Shown here one piece after another: positions 56,071 to 64,000 of a stretch of 64,000 bases of DNA (positions are counted from its first letter, which is position 1; every line of letters begins with the position of its first letter). Location: positions 104,394 to 168,393 of the forward strand of contig JADNRY010000134.1 of NCBI GenBank assembly GCA_015501585.1, written 5' to 3'. This DNA comes from Rhodocollybia butyracea (Eukaryota > Basidiomycota > Agaricomycetes > Agaricales > Omphalotaceae). The translations under genes were made by a program, and so were the position numbers. The notes beneath the pieces are model-generated. The model was not told where the DNA came from, ran no database searches, and was given only the letters and a program-made list of their open reading frames with translations.

Positions 56071-58169
56071 AAGTGTTTGACTGAACGAGAGTAGATTTCA
56101 CCGTGACTTTTGATCAGCGATTTTCGGTGACGTTCGGATGCTTTCTCGTCATCGAGGGCTTCCTGGAGTTCTTCCTGGATGTCCTCAGGATGACAAGCTA
56201 GCTCACCGAGGTAACCACTGCGTGGGTCAATGTCGTCCTTGAAGGACTCAAAATCTAAAGGTTCTTTGGCCCCTTCACCCATGATAAGTTCAACGGGAGC
56301 TCCATCATCGTAATCTTCATAGTCATCTGGGTCGATTGGTGGTCGAGGGGACTGATATCCGCCTGGAGGTCTCCGTGACAAACCATCTGGTCCGTGCAAA
56401 ATACCCTTCACATGTAAAATCTTGAAGTGGAACTTACGGATCTCCTCAATCCATCTATTGATTGTAGCGTTCGGACCACAGCTGGGATGATCTAACATAC
56501 CCTTGATGTAGCTTGCATCAGTCTCCACGGTCATTCGTCGAGAGCCATAGACTAAGTAATAGCTTGATTGTAATGATAGTTTGAGACCATAGAGTTCTCT
56601 CTTAGACTGAGAGAACCGGGCTTCCCGCTCGTTTAACGTAGTTGATCCAAAGTAATTAAAATACTTCTTTTTAGGATCGTCAGGATCTATTTGATAAATA
56701 AACCATCCCACTGCTTTGTAAGAAGTGTCAACTGCGAGACAAACGTCCCACTCATAGTTAATGTTTCGGAGTGCCGGGGCATTCCTTACACCATCCTTGA
56801 GAGCGTCCATTGCTTTCCGTTGTTCATCTCCCCATTCCCAATCCATGTCACTAGTTAACTTGGTCAAGGGCATTGCCTTCTTTGCGTAGTTCTCGATAAA
56901 CATTCGCAACTGTCCAGCAGTCCCAAGAAAAGCTCGTACGTCGTGCTTATTCTTGCATTCGGGCCAAGTCAAGATTGATTCAGCAATCCCAGCCTCAGGC
57001 ATCCTGCCTTCGTAAGTACAACGGTGTCCTAGGACGATAATTTCAGGATTACAAATGAAAGACTTTTTCCCCGAGAAAGTACCCCCGGCATATTTCATCC
57101 GTTGACACACCCGGTTAACATTCTGCATGTGTTCCCAAACAAATCGTCGTATCCCGGCGTTCTCTGATATGGTCTCGTAACCTCCGTCTGGAAGTTCGTA
57201 CCTAGTATTCGGACCTTTTACGGGAACATCGTCGATATAGGGGACTGTAACATGTGGAATTTCGTCTTGTAGGATATAGGTTACATCGTCGTGGAAGATT
57301 GGTACGGAATTTGTCCATCCCATTGGTAATTTCACGAGCCTATGTGGTCCAAAAGGTGTTTGAAAGGTCGTTAGATCCCTCGAGGAAACTGCTAATGGCC
57401 TCTCATCGTATCCGACATAGAGATCGAAAGTAGCTCCACAAGCTCGACTACAGAAGTCCCTAGAGACTTCAGCCGGGGCCGGCGGTACACCAGAATGTTG
57501 TATAGTAACTTCATTCAACGGTTCCAGACTATGGACCAAACGTAAACTTTTTCCATCCTTTTTAACTACGCAAAACCACTTTGAGCGATAGGAGGCACTA
57601 CTAGGTTCGTAAACTCCTGCATCAATCTTTTGTTTTATTATCTTACACACGTCCTCGAAGATCCCGGGTGGTATTGGAATGTTACGAATGACCCACGGAA
57701 CATGCGGGAGTACTGGAATTTTAACCGCGGGGAAGAATTCTTCCTTGAAGGTACCAGCTTCCTCTGCATTCCAGGCAAACGCTTGTTCCTGAAGCATCAT
57801 GAAGTGATGAATCAACTTCCTTTCTTCCGGCCATAGGAAATCCTCTGAGTGATTTTCATCGATAATCTCTTTTCTTTCCTGTGTGTAGCGTCCGGTTGGA
57901 GTGAACTCAGGCGGATTGGGTGATAATTCAGGCATTCCCTCGAGAGGATTGCCGGTGATACACCGTCGAACTCTGTATTCCTCGGGTAGATCCGCTTTCA
58001 CAGGATGTACTTTGACACCAACTGGTTTGTATTTCTTTGCGCCAAAAGCATCGACCAAATCATAAACCTTCCCATTCTTGGGATCTTTAATCGCAGTTCT
58101 TTTCCGAGGAATTGAATTCTTGCGCGGTTCATAACTCTCGGGCTTTGTATACGCGTATAGTATAATCTT
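56071..58169 (-). pseudogene. Ty3-type reverse transcriptase and RNase H part of pol
   Basis: One long open frame. RT motifs: RLVHSLEPLNEVT, FDLYVGYDERPL, TPFGPHRLVKLPMGWTN and the catalytic YIDDVPVKG (near 57228-57242). The RT connection reads HRCTYEGRMPEAGIAESILTWP and the RNase H region includes AVDTSYKAVGW and VETDASYIKGMLDHP, followed by LHVKGILHGPDGLSRRPP. In the family, YxDD residues bind catalytic metal; both aspartates are present. The frame is separated from the upstream pol part by an in-frame TAA at 58170-58172 and from integrase by a frameshift near 56070. Confidence 0.85.
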
Positions 58170-60125
58170 TTACTCGTGGAAGGTCAGACAGAGCCTAGGA
58201 GGCAATTTGGGTATGCTGCGACGAGGTTTTCCACCTTTTACAAATTTCGGGGAACCAGGAAACTTAGGAGTCTCCCTTTTTGTACTTTTAGCATCACCCT
58301 TCCTGAAGACAGCATGCCGCTCATTAGTTCCCGGTTTCGTAGTGAATCCGGCGAAGGCTTTCGCGTGGTCATCAAAGTCGGGCAATTCCTCTCTATTTAC
58401 TAGTACAGGACCTTCCTCGGGTTCTTCGTAGTCCAAGCCTTCTTTGTGAGCGTTGAATACTCGTCTATTTCCATCCACTAGTTGTTTATTTACGTAGGCT
58501 TCAATAAGCTCATCGTCCTCGGGAGCTTTCTGCGCAATGAAATTTCTCGAAGCCATGACATAGGCCTCGCTTAACTCCTGCTCGGAAAACTGACCCGTTT
58601 CTGCGAACTTATATCCATCACATACAATATCACTATTATCGTCAAAATGGAAACTCATAGCAAATTCTACCTCTCCTTGATCGCTACTCAGATCCTCGAG
58701 GTTTAAAAATTTCCCTGTTCCTCTTGACGGGATTGTTACTACTTCCTGCATGCTCCGGAACTAGTTTGGGTTTGAACTCGGGATTGTCAGTCCTAAGTCT
58801 TCGTCTCGTAGAGCGAATATGTGTACCCATAGTACATTTATTCCCGGTGTTGGGGTCCGTAATCGTCACCTCTTGGCTACCATCCGCATGATTCTTTATC
58901 ACGGATTCCGTGAGAACGTCAAATGGCCTACCAATCAGCACTTCGAATGGTGCCCGCTGTTGCACATGCAGTTGCAGATAGATTGTAATTTCACCAATCT
59001 GGAAAGGAACATTTCTCGCAAGACCTGCGGTTTCCTCGAGACCTCCGTGTACATCCTGCAGACGAATCGTTACAGTAGGGTCCCAGACCAAATTCAACTC
59101 TACAGCAGTCTGACGATCTATTGCTACGATCTGACAGCCACTGTCGAGGATTGCCTCGGTTGTTCCATCCTGATGATTGATCTTTGTGTTAATACACCGG
59201 AGACTACTAGATCTTCCCGCGACAATTACCAAATTACGGCGCTCGTCACCCTCGGGTAAGTCTGCTTTAAAGGCTTCGACAGGGTCCGTTGTACAATAGA
59301 ACCGGCCTTCAAACCATTATGGTTATGCTCGAGGACTTCGAAGATTTCTTCACTATCAAGCTTAATGCTATCCATGGAGATATAACTATCGAATTCGTTC
59401 CCGCGAGGAAGTTCCAGCTCCTCAGGTACTTCAGTGCCATCTTCGAGGAGAGTACTAACATAAGCATTCTTCCTCTTAGTAGGAGTTACCCTGACGTTCC
59501 TAGCTTTCCTTAACATAATTTTCTGGAGAGGACGACTCAGCGCTAATAGCTCCTCTGATGTCAGCGTTACTTCTGCATCGAACAACTTTCGAGCGACTTC
59601 TTCCTCGACTCCAGGTAAGTGAAATCCACTTCTAATATTAAATTTGGGTCCATTATCCTCGACAGACTTCTCCTTGACAGGATTGTCTTTATCTTGGGTT
59701 TCTAGACGTGGTTGATTGCGTGGAATGGGATGAACCGCATGTGGTTTCACCGCGTCGAATGGTCTATGAGTAACCTTAGTTATCTCGGGAATAGGAGCTT
59801 CTTCCCTTAATTCAGCCAGACTCCGAGCGAACTCTTCGTCAGCTTCCTTATCAAGGATAATTCCAGTTCCATCTCGAGAGAACTCGTCATCGTCGCCGAC
59901 AACAGCTTTCTCAACAAACTTCTTTTTCACGGGAATCACGACTTCCACTTGTTTATGTTTCTCTTTAATAGCAGGGCTTTTAGGTGGTGGCTTTTCAATT
60001 AGGGGTTCCCTAAGGGTACCTTTCGTTGGCGGGCCTACCTTCTTAACCAATTCCTTCGTAGATGTGGGCTTTTTCGAGTCTGCCTGCTTGCCTAGAGTAT
60101 TTCCTCTAGTGACTCTACCCTGCAT
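58170..60125 (-). pseudogene. Pol N-terminal part with aspartic protease
   Basis: Begins at ATG 60125, 12 nt after the gag stop, and reads a charged region to about 59310. A one-base frameshift in AATGGTTTGAAGG near 59312 leads into FYCTTDPVEAFKADLPEG and the retropepsin (AILDSGCQIVAIDRQTA, with the DSG active site; then PFEVLIGRPFDVL). A second frameshift near 58700-58750 leads into an acidic linker that ends at the TAA 58170-58172. Protease residues look intact. The close gag-stop/pol-start spacing suggests reinitiation or a shift for pol expression; this is inference. Confidence 0.75.
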
Positions 60126-60136
60126 CGCCGAAGCAA

Positions 60137-61639
60137 TTAGTTTCCCGACTCCTTGGATTCCCCGGAGCCGGCGATATAACGACCGTTCGTCTCATGTTCC
60201 TCCATTAGCTTTTTCATGGAAGCCAAAAACGAAGTGAGGTGAGGCTCTTGCTCCTCGGTATCCAAGTAGTCTTCTTCCTCGACAAAGAATGCATTGGTTC
60301 CACCCTTATCCCAGCCTTTAGATTTTGCAATCCTTGCAATCTTTTCTGGGCGAGATTCACTAGGGTCGTTCCTCGGCAACGGCGTACCATCGCGCAAAGT
60401 ATACTTCTTCGACCCGGGAGTAGTGTCAGGAACTAACCATCCTTTATCCTTGTAGGAATTAAAGAATTGGCACTCCGACATGCGATGTTCTAGTGACCCG
60501 CACATAAAACAACCCTGCCCCCAATCCGGAATGGTCTTCGAGGTATTCTGCGGCGCAGTAACTTGCGTTGACGTGTATCCTGAGCGTTTGGATTCTATAT
60601 TATCCTTCATTAAGCTCATCATCGAGGAGATAGCCTTTTGGTGACCATCCAAGACTAAATTAGTCTCTTTCCTGTTCAGAGCGATAGTATCTTTAATCGA
60701 GGCGATTCCCGCGAGAACTTCCGACACTTCTTCCTGCTTAGGTTCCACTTTCACGGGATCCGCGGGAGTGGTCTCTGGAAGATGAGGAGAGAATCTGAAC
60801 GATAATGCACCTCGACTATAAGTTTCGGCAGAGTCAGGAACACCTTGAGATCCAGTTGGACGAGCTCCGTTACCATAATAGGTATCGAGGGTTCTGAAAT
60901 CGGGACTCTCGGCTGCTTCCATGACTTCTGAAAGTAGATAAGGATCTTCACGGCGACGAGACAACAACTGAACATGCGTAACATTCTGTGACAAACGCGC
61001 GGAAATCGCTAAATACAACCTTTCGCTCATGGGCACAAGATATGCCTTGACAGCTTCAGCGTTGGAAAGGATTGCCGGCGGTTTCATCAGCTTATCCACG
61101 AGATTCTTAAACTCTCGGTTATACATCATGATCTTTTGATGTTTACCAATGTCCAGAGGTGTGAACTTCCCGGTTAAGATCTCGAGCTCTTGGCGTGAAC
61201 CAAGCTCACTATCTACCGATTCAGAGAAGATTGCTCGTAAATCTCTGAAGAACTGTTGCAAATTAGGAGTTTCGACGGAGGGTAGATACTTGTATGCTTC
61301 CCGAGTGGAATAAGTCATCCAGTCCAACGCCAACGCCACTTTCGCTGCTTCCTTGGTAATGTTTGCCGCGGCAATGAATCGAGTAGTATCCTCAATCCAA
61401 CCATTCAACATAGACGGATCATCTTTATTAAATAGTGTCGCCGTTTTACTACGCTTAGGAAGGTACTTCGAGTTATATTCATCGAGCTCATCTTGTGTTA
61501 ACTTAATTTTGTCTCCAAACAATTGCGCAACCGTAGCATTCGTTCCCGTGGGAGCTGCACCACCAGATCCGCCAGAACCACTCGAACCTCCAGCGTTCCC
61601 GCTCGAACCCGGGTTGTTATTGCTTGTAGTAGTACTCAT
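60137..61639 (-). CDS. Ty3-type Gag
   Basis: 500 aa from ATG 61637-61639 (MSTTTSNN) to the stop at 60137. A Gly/Ser-rich N-terminus is followed by the capsid-like region (about 55-300: FNKDDPSMLNGWIED, ALDWMTYSTREAYKYLP, NREFKNLVDKLMKPP). A CCHC knuckle CFMCGSLEHRMSEC (C-x2-C-x4-H-x4-C) and an acidic C-terminus follow. The same frame is open far upstream to about 62500, so a longer product through non-AUG initiation or splicing is possible. No stop interrupts this frame, in contrast to pol. Confidence 0.8.
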   Translation of the reverse strand: MSTTTSNNNPGSSGNAGGSSGSGGSGGAAPTGTNATVAQLFGDKIKLTQDELDEYNSKYLPKRSKTATLFNKDDPSMLNGWIEDTTRFIAAANITKEAAKVALALDWMTYSTREAYKYLPSVETPNLQQFFRDLRAIFSESVDSELGSRQELEILTGKFTPLDIGKHQKIMMYNREFKNLVDKLMKPPAILSNAEAVKAYLVPMSERLYLAISARLSQNVTHVQLLSRRREDPYLLSEVMEAAESPDFRTLDTYYGNGARPTGSQGVPDSAETYSRGALSFRFSPHLPETTPADPVKVEPKQEEVSEVLAGIASIKDTIALNRKETNLVLDGHQKAISSMMSLMKDNIESKRSGYTSTQVTAPQNTSKTIPDWGQGCFMCGSLEHRMSECQFFNSYKDKGWLVPDTTPGSKKYTLRDGTPLPRNDPSESRPEKIARIAKSKGWDKGGTNAFFVEEEDYLDTEEQEPHLTSFLASMKKLMEEHETNGRYIAGSGESKESGN

Positions 61640-62500
61640 TGTAAGATTGTTTAAAATAGAAGACGAGAGTTGGTTAACTGCTGTAGCTAACTGAGAGATT
61701 TCCTCGGGAATACGAGGAAGAGATGAAGATGAAGATGAAGGTTGACTAGTCAAGTTGTCTTGCACACGGGCTGGAGCACCCCTTGTACGTGAACTGGCTT
61801 GAGTAGTATCAGTGGGATCTGCTTTCGCTTTCCCTTTTAAAGACTTCTTGGCAACGTGAGTTGTTTCAGAAGTCGCACGGACTATGCTTGGTTTAGATCC
61901 GCGTGAAGACGGAGTGCTAGATCCTGCTCGAGTGACAGAAAAAGGAGGTCGACGTTCGGGTTCGACGCTACTATTATATCGTTCTCGAGGTTTAGGTACT
62001 CTTTTACTGCGTCTTAATTCAGATGTTCCCGGATCAGGAAGTTCGCCTACTCCGGAAAGAGTTGACTCTGAATCAGGTGTATTATCCGAGGGATCACTAA
62101 TCTTGTGGACTAGCGAACGAAGGACAAAGAAGATGAACTCTACTAACCCAAGGACTAGGTTTGTAGTAAAATCCGATAAAATTAGATTCCACCCCTCGCG
62201 GTGGGCTCCAGATATTTGGGTATTTACGTGTAGGTATGCGAAAGGTGCTATAAAACAACCTAACAAAAACACTACCGCACCTAACCAGACTATCGATATG
62301 TAAGGGAGCGAGGGCGGGTTGTCAGAGATTCCCCGAGGGAAAGCTTTGTAATATCGGATGTACGCGCGCGACTGCTCCAGGTTCAAGACTGTAGCGCTAA
62401 CGTGGGTAACTAAGCTTAGACAACTCTTAGAACTAAGTCGAGAGAAGCCTAGTTGGGTGTACGAGTGTACGAGGGAACCAGGTGTGTATGTCCAAATCAA
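61640..62500 (-). other. Open leader upstream of gag, no ATG
   Basis: The gag frame stays open for about 287 codons upstream, through the primer binding site and into the 5' LTR, without any ATG. It would encode two hydrophobic segments (SIVWLGAVVFLLGCFIAPF and TNLVLGLVEFIFFVLRSLV), then a basic Ser/Pro-rich stretch (RRSKRVPKPRERY). The LTR part is also open in the other LTR, with about seven amino-acid changes. Confidence 0.5.
62193..62211 (-). promoter_or_regulatory. Primer binding site
   Basis: On the minus strand, two bases after the LTR end, TGGAGCCCACCGCGAGGGG. Its complement ends in CCA and has the form of a tRNA 3' end with U before CCA, which would suit a tRNA-Cys-like primer; the tRNA itself is not in the window. 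Confidence 0.55.
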
Positions 62501-64000
62501 TTAACCAAAACCAAAACCAATACAACGAAACTAAGATTCTCCTAGGCAAACTCTGGCTCTAGCTAGAATAGTAATCTCGAGGTTTGTCAACAACCCTAGG
62601 CAAACTCTGGCACTAGCTGCTGTGACGCCGTAAAGTCCTCGACCAAACTCTGGGCCAAGCTACGATATTGTGAGTGAACTTAATCACTAAGAACTCGTAC
62701 CACAATCTTAGTGGCTCGTCTAACTTTGTGAAGAAGTCAACTAAGGAACCCTCACTCTGGAGCCGAATAATCCCTTACTAGAAACCGTCCCCTCTAAGGA
62801 AGCAACTAGATTTGAGTTGATCTGGAGTTCGAGAGAACTCTACACACTTAAATTTGATCAAGATATAAATGGGCTTTGCGAAGCGCGTGAAGTTTATTAC
62901 TTTCTTAAGATAACCAAGTCAGGAGGCGTCACGCTACTGATCCCGTGGGACGTTCTACGGAGCACTGGTCTTAGCAGTCAAGTCGAGGGCAAGAAACTTG
63001 TCTTATTGAATAAATATATCTGGCTTATATACTGAGTAGAGAGAGTTTAATACGAAAAATAGATGAAACAGATACGGAGGAGTGGAACAGAGGAATCTGG
63101 CTCGGAAAGGAAACTCCAGCCTATATATGGTACACACGATAAAGAAATAGTCCATTCTTGGGTATATATCAGAGGTAAAATATGATTTCGTGAGGATTAA
63201 CATAGTTTTAGAGTGTTTTGATCCGAGCGAGGTTTCTCCAATTACTCCACAATTCTCCGGGGTCAGGAGTACCTTTGCGCTTCATGATCACTCGCCGCCC
63301 GGTTTCCCTTGGTGAGTTTCATTCTATTCCTCGGATAGTTCTGTCCATCCTGAGTGTGATTAACATTCGCTCGAGAAGGCCTGTTATCTAGCTTTCCAAC
63401 GACACCACTTATGATAATCTCGAGCAACTGCGCTGAGTATGTACAAGTGATTCCCGATAGTCGGCTTTAACGGAAAGACCTCCGTGTATGATTTCTAAAA
63501 TCAAATGTTTTGATTTGCCAAGGCTAGCCCGGCACGTAGCTTTCCGTAGGACCGCTAAGCTGTTTTCTACCGTCCTCACGGTTCGACCGGTGCCGCGAAT
63601 AGACCTCTACGGTTTCCCGGGATTGTTCTGGTCCATTGTTACGGACTGTAAAGTCCACATCTTAACATAGCTCGTTGGGGGTCTTAGTGCGAGGGATGCC
63701 TTCCCTCGAGTAACGCGTTGGCTTAGTACTTATCCCGCTTCGAGATGTCCTGTAGTTTAGAGAGTCTACACTCTTTGGGTATAACTAGATTGACGATCTA
63801 GCGTTACATCTCCGGGCAGCCCAGGTATCCTCGCTAGCTTGGCTCTAGGCTACGCTTGTGGGCGTACCTTCACGGCTCGCTGAGTATTATTGTTAAGTTC
63901 TTTGCCTCGGCAACAGCTATCACGCTCGGGCTCCGTAATAATCTCTTATTGCATTGTATAACACGTACAAAGTGTCAAAATGTACGGTTACACGCCTTAG
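62214..64000 (-). repeat. 5' LTR of the giant element, outer end cut by the window
   Basis: Direct repeat of 45638-47891. The first ~600 bp and the last ~1,000 bp align almost base for base; relative to the 3' LTR it lacks about 0.46 kb in all, mainly the equivalents of about 46350-46690 and 46814-46852. The last bases CACGCCTTAG match 47882-47891, so only about 20 bp of LTR should be missing beyond the window. Confidence 0.75.

Larger units (their letters stand above)
45638..64000 (-). mobile_element. Giant Ty3/gypsy-type LTR retroelement with two antisense spliced genes
   Basis: On the minus strand: 5' LTR (from beyond 64000 to 62214), primer binding site, gag, pol, then two genes on the plus strand (52339-53972 and 48378-51299), a polypurine tract and the 3' LTR (47910-45638). 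Domain order protease-RT-RNase H-integrase is Ty3-type. Length exceeds 18.3 kb, with a 14.3-kb internal region. Pol carries frameshifts and a stop, but both antisense genes are intact. It is inserted into a gag-only Ty3-like element in the same orientation. The distal target duplication lies outside the window. Confidence 0.8.

Noticed and set aside
60137..62500. A single 787-aa Gag
   Set aside because: It would start at TTG inside the LTR; I annotate Gag from the first ATG and report the open leader separately.

Overview
This window is genomic DNA from a basidiomycete fungus, most likely an agaricomycete. The evidence is many short introns (about 50-65 nt), a multi-pass membrane protein family with the LYRCY..WGG / AGRIWW / ESGSLYP signature, a Kyakuja-Dileera-Zisupton (KDZ) transposase, and Ty3- and Ty1-type retroelements. 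All calls come from reading the sequence. No database search was possible.

Positions 1-14 kb are mostly chromosomal genes: the 3' part of a cytochrome b561-type membrane protein (+), an F-box-like protein (-), a pure A188 tract flanked by a 9-bp direct repeat, three tandem ten-exon membrane-protein paralogs (+), and a five-exon gene (-) for a secreted ferritin-like protein in which the whole module is duplicated inside one reading frame.

Positions 14.8-30.3 kb are a tandem segmental duplication on the minus strand. The unit is: an unnamed HELGH-motif protein (gene A), a metzincin protease with three H-type lectin domains (gene B), then a decayed second copy of gene A. Unit 1 keeps an intact A and a frameshifted B. 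Unit 2 keeps an intact B and a deleted A. Unit 3 is an A copy interrupted by a foldback MITE and cut off by a transposon nest.

Positions 30.3-64 kb are nested mobile DNA. A decayed KDZ transposase (-) carries a 979-bp solo LTR, a second MITE of the same family and about 1.8 kb of unidentified DNA. Two small intact intron-bearing genes of unknown function lie at 40.5-42.4 kb (+). A gag-only Ty1/copia-like fragment is interrupted by a gag-only Ty3-like fragment, which is in turn interrupted by a very large Ty3/gypsy-type element (45.6 kb to beyond the window end).

That large element has 2.27-kb LTRs with TATT...AATA ends, a primer binding site, gag and a frameshifted pol on the minus strand. 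Between pol and the 3' LTR lie two intact multi-exon genes on the opposite strand. One encodes an 823-aa protein with a Zn2Cys6-like cysteine cluster, the other a 446-aa basic protein. Each is preceded by an identical 18-bp box followed by a hairpin whose stem covaries between the two copies. This is the best candidate in the window for an undescribed system.
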